Origin: JBCCHY01 sp039028495
GTDB taxonomy: Bacteria > Patescibacteriota > Saccharimonadia > Saccharimonadales > VXPC01
Direction of reading: 5' to 3'
Length of the DNA: 22,130 nucleotides
Assembly (NCBI GenBank): GCA_039028495.1
Contig: JBCCHY010000014.1
Location: forward strand, 1-22,130
Shown: positions 7,552 to 15,353 of the stretch, piece by piece
Layout: every line of letters starts with the position of its first letter
How positions within the stretch are numbered: position 1 is the stretch's first letter
Notes under the pieces: generated by a model
The model's input: the letters and a program-made list of their open reading frames with translations, nothing else
What the model was told of the DNA's origin: nothing
Database searches by the model: none
Program-made: the position numbers and the translations under genes

Positions 7552-9345
7552 ATGAATATCAGAAATATTGCCATTGTAGCCCATGTTGATCACGGCAAAA
7601 CCACCCTGGTTGATGCTTTTTTGAAGCAGACATCTACGTTTGAAGACCACCAGTCCGAAATGAGCCAGGAGCTGATCATGGACTCGGGCGATCAGGAGAA
7701 AGAACGCGGTATAACCATCACAGCAAAAATAACCGCTGTCGAGTACAAGGATACCCACATAAATATAATCGACACCCCGGGGCACGCTGATTTCGGTGGT
7801 GAGGTAGAGCGGACGCTACATATGGCTGACGGCTGTTTACTCGTCGTTGATGCTCAGGAGGGCCCTATGCCACAAACAAAGTTTGTCCTGCGTAAAGCAT
7901 TCGAAGCTGGGCTCAAACCCATTGTTGTTATAAACAAAATCGATAAGCCCGCAGCGCGTATCAGCGAGGTCGAGGACGAAGTATCGGATCTATTCCTCGA
8001 ACTTGCGACTAACGATGATCAGCTGCACTACCCTGTCTACTACGCCATCGGGCGTGACGGAAAAATCTGGATCGAACCACCAGCTGATCCTAGCCAGGAA
8101 GCAGATGTGCTGCCTGCTCTAGATGCAATATTAGAATATGTTCCTGCACCCATGGTGTCCGAAGGAGGCCTACAGTTACTGGCAACATCCCTGCAGTGGG
8201 ATGACCACGAGGGCAAATATGTTATTGGTAAAATTGAACGCGGATCCATTACCAGCGGGGATCAAGTAGTACTCCTGAAGGAAGAGGAGATCGTCGGAGC
8301 ATATAAGGTAAACAAGGTCTATGATTTTAAAGGCCTTGGTAAGCAGTCGGTTGCGTCTGCTAGCGCAGGTCAAATAGTTGCTCTAGCCGGCATCAAAGAC
8401 GCTCAAATAAGTAACACCGTTGCCGATCCTGATAATCCCGAGCCTCTCGAGTCAATCAAACTCGAGCTACCTACTATTAGCATGTACCTGGGACCGAACA
8501 CATCACCCATGAAAGGCAAAGAGGGTCAGTTCACAACCTCTAGGCAAATCGGTGATCGACTGAAAAAAGAGCTCGAAACAAATGTTGGGCTACAAGTAAC
8601 AGACGAAGGCATAGGCTTCATAATCAGTGGACGAGGTGAACTACACCTAAGTGTACTGATAGAGACCATGCGCCGCGAAGGATTTGAGCTCGAAGTTGGC
8701 AGGCCGCAAGTAGTCTATAAACAAGAAGGTGGGAAAACCTTAGAGCCTTTAGAAGAGGTCACAATAGAAGTGCCCGCGGAGTACGCGGGTGCTGTACAGA
8801 GTGAACTTGGCAAGCGTCGTGCAGAACTAATTGACCAAACAATGCCCTCAGATAGCGTCACACGCTTTAGTTATCGCATAGCGACTAGAGCTATACTCGG
8901 TTTACGCGGTATCCTAATAACTGCGAGTAAAGGCACTGTGATCATGAACAGTCTTATGGCTGGCTATACTGAAAAGGCTGGAGACCTTGAACAGCAAAGG
9001 AACGGTGTACTGATAGCCTGGGAGAATGGCACCACTAACCCTTATGCTCTGCAGAACATCGAAGCACGCGGTACGCTCATAATTGGTCCAGGAGTTGACG
9101 TGTACGGAGGCCAGGTAATCGGTCTCTGCAAGACCCGTCAAGATATGGATGTTAACCCTTGCAAAGAAAAGCAGCTGAACAACATGCGCTCAAGTAGTTC
9201 AGACGGAACGATCCAGCTGACGCCCGCTCTAGATTTAAGCCTCGAAGAATCAATAGACTTCCTAGAAGACGATGAGCTGCTCGAAGTAACCCCAGAATCC
9301 TTACGCATCAGAAAAAGAGAGCTAGAACGCAATAAACGTAAGTAG
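7552..9345 (+). CDS. typA: Translational GTPase TypA/BipA
   Basis: This is a 597-residue protein, close to the usual ~605. GTP-binding motifs are all intact: HVDHGKTT P-loop at 11-18, RGIT switch I at 52-55, DTPGH switch II at 74-78 and NKID at 128-131. The domain order is that of TypA: G domain (~1-200), beta-barrel domain II (~205-295), two alpha/beta EF-G-like domains (GELHLSVLIETMRREGFELEVGRPQVVY near 365-392) and the TypA-specific C-terminal domain with the family's GTLIIGPGVDVYGGQVIG and CKEKQLNNMRSS motifs. TypA is an EF-G/LepA relative that binds the ribosome near the A site and supports 50S assembly and growth under stress or cold. The gene appears monocistronic and begins without a ribosome-binding site. 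Confidence 0.97.
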   Translation: MNIRNIAIVAHVDHGKTTLVDAFLKQTSTFEDHQSEMSQELIMDSGDQEKERGITITAKITAVEYKDTHINIIDTPGHADFGGEVERTLHMADGCLLVVDAQEGPMPQTKFVLRKAFEAGLKPIVVINKIDKPAARISEVEDEVSDLFLELATNDDQLHYPVYYAIGRDGKIWIEPPADPSQEADVLPALDAILEYVPAPMVSEGGLQLLATSLQWDDHEGKYVIGKIERGSITSGDQVVLLKEEEIVGAYKVNKVYDFKGLGKQSVASASAGQIVALAGIKDAQISNTVADPDNPEPLESIKLELPTISMYLGPNTSPMKGKEGQFTTSRQIGDRLKKELETNVGLQVTDEGIGFIISGRGELHLSVLIETMRREGFELEVGRPQVVYKQEGGKTLEPLEEVTIEVPAEYAGAVQSELGKRRAELIDQTMPSDSVTRFSYRIATRAILGLRGILITASKGTVIMNSLMAGYTEKAGDLEQQRNGVLIAWENGTTNPYALQNIEARGTLIIGPGVDVYGGQVIGLCKTRQDMDVNPCKEKQLNNMRSSSSDGTIQLTPALDLSLEESIDFLEDDELLEVTPESLRIRKRELERNKRK

Positions 9346-9356
9346 TCGTAGCAGAT

Positions 9357-9381
9357 GCTAGCTAGTACCTAAGCAGCTAGC
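9357..9381 (+). repeat. Hairpin after typA
   Basis: GCTAGCT (9357-9363) and AGCTAGC (9375-9381) form a 7-bp stem with an 11-nt loop, 12 nt after the typA stop. No T-run follows, so it is either a weak terminator or an mRNA 3'-end stabiliser. Confidence 0.4.
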
Positions 9382-9398
9382 TAATGTTGACGACATTT

Positions 9399-9407
9399 TG
9401 ATACTAT
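9399..9407 (+). promoter_or_regulatory. Extended -10 promoter of the DUF1761 gene
   Basis: TG at 9399-9400, one spacer base and TACTAT at 9402-9407 form an extended -10 element. A TTGACG lies at 9387-9392 but is too close to act as its -35. The start codon at 9431 is 23 nt downstream and has a clear AGGAG, so this first gene has a normal leader. Confidence 0.45.
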
Positions 9408-9430
9408 TAGAGTACAAAAAAGGAGATCTT

Positions 9431-9856
9431 ATGGATTGGTCAATGGCATTATCAGATTTAAACTACTGGGCGGTGGCTGTAGCAACGCTCGCAAGCTTCC
9501 CTATTGGTATGGCTTGGTACTCAATGGCTATGTTCGGCAAAACTTGGATGAAAGAGGCGGGACTAAGCAAAAAGGACGTCGAGAATAAAGACGAGATGAT
9601 GAAAGCTATGGTGCACTCTGCAGTAGCTGCATTCATCTCAACCGTGACGCTTGGGGCTCTTATCTTGGCAACAGGTACAAATGAGGCAATCGACGGAGCA
9701 CTGTTTGGTGCACTAGTTGGGTTTGGTATCGCAATGACGACTCAAGCACGGCATGATGCGTTCTCGCAAAAATCAATTACATTGACGCGGATTAACGGTG
9801 CGTTTGACATCGTTACATTAGCTGTAGTTGGTGCTATTCTCGCTGCCTGGATGTAG
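9431..9856 (+). CDS. DUF1761-family small integral membrane protein
   Basis: The product is 141 residues. The start is the ATG at 9431, because AGGAG at 9421-9425 sits 5 nt upstream; the in-frame TTG at 9398 has no such signal and would add a charged, non-conserved stretch. Four hydrophobic segments are visible, around residues 10-30, 63-82, 85-100 and 122-140. The conserved N-terminal pattern of DUF1761 is present (a Trp/Ala-rich first helix, then IGMAWYSMAMFGKTWMKEAG). The family has no established function. The gene is convergent with the AarF-type kinase, and only 6 bp separate the two stop codons with no hairpin between. Transcription from each side probably reads into the other. Confidence 0.85.
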   Translation: MDWSMALSDLNYWAVAVATLASFPIGMAWYSMAMFGKTWMKEAGLSKKDVENKDEMMKAMVHSAVAAFISTVTLGALILATGTNEAIDGALFGALVGFGIAMTTQARHDAFSQKSITLTRINGAFDIVTLAVVGAILAAWM

Positions 9857-9862
9857 TCAGCC

Positions 9863-11323
9863 CTAAGAAGCTACTACCCTATCAGGAAACAGTTTGCTTA
9901 AAGATCTAAAAAAGACTGGGTCTGATTCGCGTATGGCGTAGAGCCAGTTGCCAATCATCTCCATAGCACCGTCGAAGTCTTCTTGGCTACTGCGGCTGTT
10001 TCTGACCAGAACGGAGCTGTTACGGGCGTTTGTCACAGAGTTTTCTACTGCCCTAGGTGCAACGTCCCTATAAATACCCAGCTGGATCATAGTCGTCCAT
10101 AGTATGTTGTTGGCCCTGAGCATTAGCATCCCGTCCATGTCAAAGCTTAGGGCCAGATTATTACCAGGATTTATAACTGCATCATATATTTGGTTCGTTT
10201 GACCACCCTGCATCTGTCGAACTATACCCTCTACATTCTCTGCATTAGCACTAAACCTGTCATCCATAATCTTCTCAAGACCAGCAAGGATCTCTATGTT
10301 GGGTAAAGCCCGATCAACTGTAGCAAGCGCACGGTACAAGCCAGCCGAGTGTGTCCTAAGAAGACTTACGCCGAATTTACCCGGTCTTATCTCTCCACTA
10401 TTGATATGAGTCTGCTCGTACATATACTCGAGATAGCCACTTACGTCAGTTGCAGGATCAGCGATGAGGCCAAAGTCGATCATCGCCACACGATTATCCG
10501 TCATCAGCAGTATGTTGCCTGGGTGGGGATCTCCATGTACAGGTAGTGAGCTAAAGCTTCTTTTTAAAAAGTTTTCGCTAAGCATTCTGAGCTGCAGGTT
10601 TAGATCAGATCCCAGAGCGCGCTTCACCGTCAGTCTAGGATCAGACTCGGAGTCCTTCATAATATCGCTAAGCAGAACACCATCAACGAACTCCTGGACT
10701 ATTATGTCTCTAGTGCATAGATCGGTGAATGTCTCGGGGATAACTATCTTGGGTTCCTGCTCGTATTCAGATCTCATCATAGCAGCGTTTTTTACTTCTG
10801 ATTTATAGTCTATTTCACGCCTAATTCCGGCTGAATACTCTTTAGCTATTCCGCCAGCGTTGTACCTATTCTGACTATCAAATGCGTCGATTACTCTCGC
10901 TACGAAGCTGATTATCCTGAGGTCACGCTTTAGCTGCCTATCTAGCCCGGGCCTCTTGACCTTTACTACCACTTCTCTGCCGTCAACAGTTGCCTTGTAG
11001 ACATTCGCGAATGAGCCTGTTGAGAATGGTTCGGCATCAATATGCTGCAGTCTAGCTATTTGGTTATTGGACCACTGCGTGGAAAGTAGGGCTTTATGGT
11101 CAATCCTGCTCGGTGCTGAGTCCGCAAAAACACTCATACGCTCATAATCGCTCAGTGTTTTCAGCACGTTCACGTTTGACACTAGGATCTGGAGGAACTT
11201 CACATACACGCCGCCCATGGAGCTAAACAGATCGTATATGGTTCGATCTAGCTTTTCATAGTCGTTTTTAACTGCATAGTGAACAATACTAGGCAAAGAC
11301 GAAAAAACTAAACCGTATCTCAT
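9863..11323 (-). CDS. AarF/UbiB (ABC1) family atypical protein kinase-like protein
   Basis: This is 486 residues from the ATG at 11323, chosen because a TATACT box ends 6 nt upstream; an in-frame TTG six codons earlier overlaps the promoter. The protein-kinase-like core is clear: a modified glycine-rich loop (STGSFANVYKA at 101-111), VVVKVKRPG with the ATP-binding lysine at 121 or 123, the catalytic HGDPHPGN at 263-270 and the metal-binding DFG at 283-285. The N-terminal KxGQ motif that marks UbiB proteins is degenerate here (VKFLQ at 41-45). The usual alanine-rich loop and C-terminal membrane helices are also absent. Family members act as ATPases or small-molecule kinases, often tied to isoprenoid lipid or quinone metabolism. 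No quinone gene is nearby, so the role is open. Confidence 0.88.
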   Translation of the reverse strand: MRYGLVFSSLPSIVHYAVKNDYEKLDRTIYDLFSSMGGVYVKFLQILVSNVNVLKTLSDYERMSVFADSAPSRIDHKALLSTQWSNNQIARLQHIDAEPFSTGSFANVYKATVDGREVVVKVKRPGLDRQLKRDLRIISFVARVIDAFDSQNRYNAGGIAKEYSAGIRREIDYKSEVKNAAMMRSEYEQEPKIVIPETFTDLCTRDIIVQEFVDGVLLSDIMKDSESDPRLTVKRALGSDLNLQLRMLSENFLKRSFSSLPVHGDPHPGNILLMTDNRVAMIDFGLIADPATDVSGYLEYMYEQTHINSGEIRPGKFGVSLLRTHSAGLYRALATVDRALPNIEILAGLEKIMDDRFSANAENVEGIVRQMQGGQTNQIYDAVINPGNNLALSFDMDGMLMLRANNILWTTMIQLGIYRDVAPRAVENSVTNARNSSVLVRNSRSSQEDFDGAMEMIGNWLYAIRESDPVFFRSLSKLFPDRVVAS

Positions 11324-11329
11324 GCACAC

Positions 11330-11335
11330 AGTATA
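11330..11335 (-). promoter_or_regulatory. -10 box of the AarF-type kinase gene
   Basis: TATACT on the minus strand ends 6 nt before the ATG at 11323, exactly the spacing for transcription to begin on the A of the start codon. There is no Shine-Dalgarno sequence. Confidence 0.6.
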
Positions 11336-11415
11336 CAACAACTACTGTTGCTGGGTATATTATGTAACAAATTGGAGTGGTGTCTACTGCAGAAACCAGG
11401 CGAGGTGGGTAATTA

Positions 11416-11450
11416 TTGTTAACATATTGGGAGTTTGCGCGTTATATATA
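11416..11450 (+). promoter_or_regulatory. Candidate promoter of the sigma factor operon
   Basis: An AT-rich TATATAT stretch (11443-11451) lies ~9-11 nt before the ATG at 11460. Upstream are TTGTTAAC (11416-11423) and TTGGGAG (11427-11433). Spacing does not fit a housekeeping -35 well. If the sigma factor drives its own operon, the TTGGGAG element is a candidate -35, but this is inference. A GAGGG lies 4 nt before the ATG and may help ribosome binding. Confidence 0.35.
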
Positions 11451-11459
11451 TGAGGGCTA

Positions 11460-12062
11460 ATGAAAAAATCAGAGCTAAAACAAGTAGTATCAAAAGCTCA
11501 GGCAGGCGAGGTTCGTGCTTTTGAGCAGATTTACGATGCATACTATGACAAACTCGCAGGTTATGCACTCCGCAGAGTGCTAGACCAGCACATCGCCGAA
11601 GATGTAGTAGCGAACGTTTTTATAAAAGTCCTCGAGAAACTGCCAAAGTTTAAATGGCGACATGATCATAGCTTTAACGGCTGGGTCTACAGGATCACCA
11701 GCAACGAGATCAATCAGTATTTCCGTAGACAGTCTCGCTACGTGCTGTCAGCACCACGAGACATGGAAGCAGAATACGCCAGTGTGCTTGAGCATAATCA
11801 CAATGCGAAGGACCTAGAGCGGAGTATCGACGAAAATATAGATTATATGAGACTCCATGCATGTATTTCTGAGTTACGACCAAAACATCAGGACATAGTC
11901 CATCTATATTATTTCGAGAATCTAAGCCATAAAGAAATAGCAGTAGCGCTAAAAATGCGTGAAGGCTCAGTCAGGGTGACGCTCTCACGAATAACTAAGA
12001 AACTAAACCAATTAATGACCGGCAGCCAGCTGGGCATGGATGTGAAAGGAATTACTCTATGA
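11460..12062 (+). CDS. ECF-type RNA polymerase sigma factor
   Basis: The product is 200 residues with only sigma regions 2 and 4, the ECF layout. Region 2 (residues ~18-92) contains FEQIYDAYYDKLAGYALRRV, the core-binding DVVANVFIKVLEKL helix and the -10-reading FNGWVYRITSNEINQYFRRQ. Region 4 (~135-190) contains LRPKHQDIVHLYYFENLSHKEIA and the helix-turn-helix EGSVRVTLSRITKKL that reads the -35. The linker is acidic and variable. The stop overlaps the start of the next gene as ATGA (12059-12062), which implies coupled translation and a tight stoichiometry with that membrane protein. It should redirect core RNA polymerase to a small regulon, probably including its own operon. Confidence 0.93.
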   Translation: MKKSELKQVVSKAQAGEVRAFEQIYDAYYDKLAGYALRRVLDQHIAEDVVANVFIKVLEKLPKFKWRHDHSFNGWVYRITSNEINQYFRRQSRYVLSAPRDMEAEYASVLEHNHNAKDLERSIDENIDYMRLHACISELRPKHQDIVHLYYFENLSHKEIAVALKMREGSVRVTLSRITKKLNQLMTGSQLGMDVKGITL

Positions 12063-13156
12063 AAAAAGTTAATTACCCTAAAGCAAACTTTGATGCTCAC
12101 AGAGCTGCCCTAAAGAAAGCAGTTATGCAAGACTATACACAAAACTACGGCTCTATCAGTAGAGTCAGCAAACTAAAAAAAGCTAGTGCCAAAATGGCTA
12201 CATTAGGAGGCTCTCTAGCAGTCGCAGCACTGCTAGTGGGCGCAACCATGAGCTCTCCGCTAACAACCAACGGGTTAATCGCAAAAGCGCAAGCCAGCCA
12301 GCTAGAGCAGGCAGAACAGGGACGATACCGCTATACGGTGACGAAACTGACTGATACCTACAACGGCAAGACACATACTCTAACAACCGAGAGCTGGGAA
12401 GACCTAGAAAACGGTGACCATAAAATGATCACTAAAGACGAAGATGGTAACATAGTTGACCAGTTCATGGTCGTGAACGGAGTTGCCTATAGTTCTTCTA
12501 GCGGTAATAACACTGTATTTGCGGCAGATGATGGAGGTGTAGTATTCCAGGATCTAGAGGACTTTGACGGAGCCATAACTACACAAGAGTTTGTAGATTC
12601 TGGCGAAGATTCGGGATACATCGCAGAGGAGATTGACCTGAGCCCTGAAGAATTAGAAAAACTTGAAGCACAGCTTGAAGCAGGCATAGAAGATCAGCCA
12701 GTGAGTTTCTTACTAGACGATAGCGGTAATATTATAGAATCAACAATATCTGAAGCAGAGTTCATAGATGAAGCACTCTTGCCTGAAGGCGTGGTAGACG
12801 GTAACTTTGCAGTAGAAGTTGTGGAATTCGGCGGCTCTCCCTATATGGAGGGTCTAAGTCGTAACTCAACAGTAGAAGACAGAAAAGCCACATTTGAGCG
12901 CATGCTTAAAGAAGATGACGCGTCTCTAGTTGATAAGACCACCTGGAACAACAGAGCTGTAGTGGGCATAGAGCACAACTACAGCCAGACTATAGGAAGC
13001 AGCAGCACGATCATGTATTTCGATGCTGAGTCTTTCAGATATGTTGGCAGTGAGCATAATGCGGATGGTTTTAGCTTCAGCGACTATGTGGAGACTGAGC
13101 AGTATTCAGACACGGCGTTTTCGCTAGACACTACTGGTCTCGAAAAACTATTGTAG
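12059..13156 (+). CDS. Single-pass membrane protein coupled to the sigma factor; candidate anti-sigma/sensor protein
   Basis: The product is 365 residues. The ATG overlaps the sigma stop, and AAAGGA lies 8 nt upstream inside the sigma gene. Residues 1-45 are basic and would be cytoplasmic. Residues ~46-66 (MATLGGSLAVAALLVGATM) form one membrane helix. The remaining ~300 residues would be outside: an acidic, beta-strand-rich region with YRYTVTKLTDTYNGKTHTLTTESW near 89-112 and a repeated pattern of polar strands somewhat like lipoprotein-sorting or MucB-type folds. That resemblance is weak. Position and topology fit an anti-sigma or co-sensor protein, but the N-terminal part has no zinc-binding HxxxCxxC anti-sigma motif. 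The operon ends at the palindromic terminator at 13177-13206. Confidence 0.8.
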   Translation: MKKVNYPKANFDAHRAALKKAVMQDYTQNYGSISRVSKLKKASAKMATLGGSLAVAALLVGATMSSPLTTNGLIAKAQASQLEQAEQGRYRYTVTKLTDTYNGKTHTLTTESWEDLENGDHKMITKDEDGNIVDQFMVVNGVAYSSSSGNNTVFAADDGGVVFQDLEDFDGAITTQEFVDSGEDSGYIAEEIDLSPEELEKLEAQLEAGIEDQPVSFLLDDSGNIIESTISEAEFIDEALLPEGVVDGNFAVEVVEFGGSPYMEGLSRNSTVEDRKATFERMLKEDDASLVDKTTWNNRAVVGIEHNYSQTIGSSSTIMYFDAESFRYVGSEHNADGFSFSDYVETEQYSDTAFSLDTTGLEKLL

Positions 13157-13176
13157 GGTCTTCTTACCCATACTAC

Positions 13177-13206
13177 GAAAGAACATCCCCTAGGGGATGT
13201 TCTTTC
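13177..13206. terminator. Bidirectional palindromic terminator between convergent genes
   Basis: A perfect 30-bp palindrome with 15-base arms and a CCCCTAGGGG centre. The distal arm ends in TTCTTTC on either strand, so the structure can terminate both the sigma operon (+, stop at 13156) and the two-TM protein gene (-, stop at 13284). Confidence 0.8.
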
Positions 13207-13283
13207 AGCCTAGACCTTAGCTCTTGAGATAACCATTAAGAACATCAACCCGAGCCTGTTATGAATATTTTCTTCACGAATAC

Positions 13284-13766
13284 TTACTTTATAAACTTCG
13301 AGTAGACAGGCATTTTGGCTAGACGCGCCAGAAGTTTTTTTGTGTCTTCCCTGCTAGCCACCACGATGAAATCTCCGCCATGTTTCTTGAAAATTAGAGC
13401 GCGTTCTCGGACCAAAATATTATTGATGTCAGCTGCACTTAACTCCACTTTAGCTCCTGGATACATATATCCATATTTCTTCAGTCCAAAAAAGTAAGTC
13501 ATATTATCTAGTCTATACTTGTACTTGGCGAGCATATACTTAGCTATCGGCGGTGTGATGAGCAGTAGTGCCACAATATATAACAGCACGCTTACTACAC
13601 TCCATAACTCTCGTATAGCTACTGAGATAAGTATCAATACTATTAGGGCTAGGCACAATTTTATAAAGTCGCTGGAACTCTTACTTAACCGATAATAGTG
13701 TGCCGTAATATATAGGCTGAAATTTAGATCAGTCTTGAGTTCAATAGTGTTAGTCAATCTGGCCAT
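13284..13766 (-). CDS. Two-TM membrane protein of unknown function
   Basis: The product is 160 residues starting at the ATG of MARLTNTIELKTD; upstream in-frame starts would run over the promoter and into the DUF2200 gene. Two hydrophobic segments lie close together (residues ~35-55 and ~58-78: FIKLCLALIVLILISVAI and VVSVLLYIVALLLITPPIA), so it is probably a hairpin with both ends in the cytoplasm. The C-terminal ~80 residues are soluble and basic (YFFGLKKYGYMYPGAKVELSAADINNILVRERALIFKK). This overall layout resembles YcxB-like or bPH2-type proteins with two helices and a small beta domain, but I cannot assign a family. TATACT lies 7 nt upstream and there is no Shine-Dalgarno sequence, so it may be transcribed on its own as well as from the operon. 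Confidence 0.75.
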   Translation of the reverse strand: MARLTNTIELKTDLNFSLYITAHYYRLSKSSSDFIKLCLALIVLILISVAIRELWSVVSVLLYIVALLLITPPIAKYMLAKYKYRLDNMTYFFGLKKYGYMYPGAKVELSAADINNILVRERALIFKKHGGDFIVVASREDTKKLLARLAKMPVYSKFIK

Positions 13767-13773
13767 AGTACTA

Positions 13774-13779
13774 AGTATA
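13774..13779 (-). promoter_or_regulatory. -10 box of the two-TM protein gene
   Basis: TATACT on the minus strand ends 7 nt before the ATG at 13766, in the 22-bp gap after the DUF2200 stop codon. This suggests an internal leaderless transcript. Confidence 0.5.
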
Positions 13780-13788
13780 CAGCTATGC

Positions 13789-14145
13789 TTACGTCCTAAG
13801 GATCTTTTCCATTGCTTTGCCGCGGGCAAGTTCGTCTACTAATTTATCGAGATATCTAATTTCTTGCATAAGCGGTTCGTCTATATCTTCGACTCTGATG
13901 CCGCAGACGACACCAGTAATTAGCTTACGATTAGGGTTTTTCATCGGAGCATCATTGAAGAAATCTCCCAGACTAACCTGCTTAGTAATTGCTCGCTGTA
14001 TATCACGATTATCATAACCTGTTAGCCACATGATGATCTGATCCACCTCCTCTTTTGTCCGCTCTTTTTTATCGGCCTTCTGCACATAAAATGGATAGAT
14101 ATAGTCAAATTTCATATCATAGACTTTTTGATGTTTACTGCTCAC
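13789..14145 (-). CDS. DUF2200 family protein
   Basis: The product is 118 residues. The GTG at 14145 is the best start: a perfect GGAGG lies 6 nt upstream (14156-14151), and it gives the usual family N-terminus just before KVYDMKFDYIYPFYVQKA. Earlier in-frame codons would extend into the glycosidase gene. The product matches DUF2200 along its whole length: YPFYVQKADKKERTKEEVDQIIMWLTGYD, then NPNRKLITGVVCGIRVEDI and the very conserved MQEIRYLDKLVDELARGKAMEKIL tail. Members are small cytoplasmic proteins of unknown function, found scattered across bacteria. The start overlaps the end of the GH3 gene by 11 nt, so the two are translated together. Confidence 0.93.
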   Translation of the reverse strand: MSSKHQKVYDMKFDYIYPFYVQKADKKERTKEEVDQIIMWLTGYDNRDIQRAITKQVSLGDFFNDAPMKNPNRKLITGVVCGIRVEDIDEPLMQEIRYLDKLVDELARGKAMEKILRT

Positions 14146-15289
14146 TAAATACCTCCACTTTATTTTGGTTAGACGGGCTACTGCATCTATACACAGCGAC
14201 GTTCTTGTACTCAAGTATGCGCTCAACACTTGCATCTATCTCTTCCCATCCCAGCTCACCGCTATCTATAGAGGCTAAAATTGCAGAAATAGTAGGCTTT
14301 AGCTCATCGGGTGACCCCATCACTAGCACATCCACCCCAGCCTTGAGAGCTAGCAGTGACGCCTCGTCAGCCGAGTAGTTACTAGTAATCGCACCCATGT
14401 TCAGTGCATCTGAGAAAACAAGTCCACCGAAGTCAAAGCCAACTGGCTGGTTCGACACCTCGCCGCGGAGTAAGCCAACGGCTCTAGGCGAAAGACTGGT
14501 CGGAGATTCGGTCAGCCCTGGCACGCTGAGGTGGCCAACCATAACACCAACACTTGGCTTAAGCAGTGCCTGGTACACTGATAGCTCGTTTTCTATTAGA
14601 CTCTCTAAGCTATTAGTAGTCGGCAGAGAAATGTGTGAATCTACATTAGCAGTACCGTGCCCTGGGAAGTGTTTTAAAACAGGCAATACGCCCGCTCGTT
14701 TATAGCCGTTTATCACAGCAGATGCATAGTCAACTACCACTTGCTTATCCGACGATATTGAGCGGCTACCAATGCCTGCTCCGCTGCCAACGTCAACCAC
14801 CGGACCGAAGGCCACATCCACGCCGAGCTCTTTTAGTTGTGTGCCATAGTCGTAAAAAAGCTCCTCGACCTCTTCTAGCTGCATGCCGGCTAGACTGTTA
14901 GCACTCGGTAGTCTATATATAGCAGCCGTTAGTCTCTGGACGATTCCGCCCTCTTCATCAGACGCGATAATCAGAGGTACGTGCAAATCACTGTTTAGGG
15001 CGCTGAGCTGCTTGGCTTGACCAGCAGAAAAGTCACTGGCCAAAGCAATTCCCCCTACTCCGCCACTACTGATGAGAGCGCCCATCCCATCTAGCTGCGA
15101 GGGAGTTACAAGAGCCATTAATGTCTGCGACACCCACCGTCTATCAGACAAACAGCGCATGCTATCATTCTGCTCACTAGTCACTACTCTGGTCTCAGTG
15201 CTACCACTGCTACGTATGGCATAGACGGACAGGTACCCTAGCACTGATAGCAGTATGAGGGTCATATAGCTGAGATGAAACATCTTCAT
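14135..15289 (-). CDS. Membrane-anchored glycoside hydrolase family 3 enzyme, NagZ-like beta-N-acetylhexosaminidase
   Basis: The product is 384 residues. The start is the ATG at 15289, 9 nt after a TATAAT box. Residues ~8-25 (YMTLILLSVLGYLSVYAI) form an N-terminal anchor, placing the enzyme outside the cytoplasm. The GH3 barrel has ASDEEGGIVQRL at 109-120, GPVVDV at 162-167, KHFPGHG at 206-212 followed by DSH at 217-219 (the loop with the acid/base His-Asp pair of NagZ-type enzymes), and FSDALNMGA with D294 as nucleophile. There is only the barrel domain, as in bacterial NagZ. It should cleave terminal beta-GlcNAc from peptidoglycan fragments or other glycans. Surface anchoring fits wall remodelling or use of host glycans more than cytoplasmic recycling. 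It overlaps the DUF2200 gene by 11 nt. Confidence 0.92.
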   Translation of the reverse strand: MKMFHLSYMTLILLSVLGYLSVYAIRSSGSTETRVVTSEQNDSMRCLSDRRWVSQTLMALVTPSQLDGMGALISSGGVGGIALASDFSAGQAKQLSALNSDLHVPLIIASDEEGGIVQRLTAAIYRLPSANSLAGMQLEEVEELFYDYGTQLKELGVDVAFGPVVDVGSGAGIGSRSISSDKQVVVDYASAVINGYKRAGVLPVLKHFPGHGTANVDSHISLPTTNSLESLIENELSVYQALLKPSVGVMVGHLSVPGLTESPTSLSPRAVGLLRGEVSNQPVGFDFGGLVFSDALNMGAITSNYSADEASLLALKAGVDVLVMGSPDELKPTISAILASIDSGELGWEEIDASVERILEYKNVAVYRCSSPSNQNKVEVFSEQ

Positions 15290-15298
15290 TCTGCATCT

Positions 15299-15304
15299 AT
15301 TATA
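15299..15304 (-). promoter_or_regulatory. -10 box of the GH3 gene
   Basis: A perfect TATAAT on the minus strand ends 9 nt before the ATG at 15289. No ribosome-binding site lies between. A divergent -10 box for the permease operon is 35 bp away. Confidence 0.6.
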
Positions 15305-15339
15305 CGCTGCCCTAGTCTTTAGTGCTGGAGCTACTGCTA

Positions 15340-15345
15340 TATAAT
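15340..15345 (+). promoter_or_regulatory. -10 box of the permease operon
   Basis: A perfect TATAAT ends 8 nt before the GTG start at 15354. The expected transcript begins at or within a few bases of the GTG. AGGG lies only 2 nt before the GTG, too close to work as a Shine-Dalgarno sequence. Confidence 0.6.
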
Positions 15346-15353
15346 CTAGGGTA

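Noticed and set aside
9398..9430. TTG start giving a longer DUF1761 protein
   Set aside because: AGGAG lies 5 nt before the ATG at 9431, and the longer form would overlap the -10 element.
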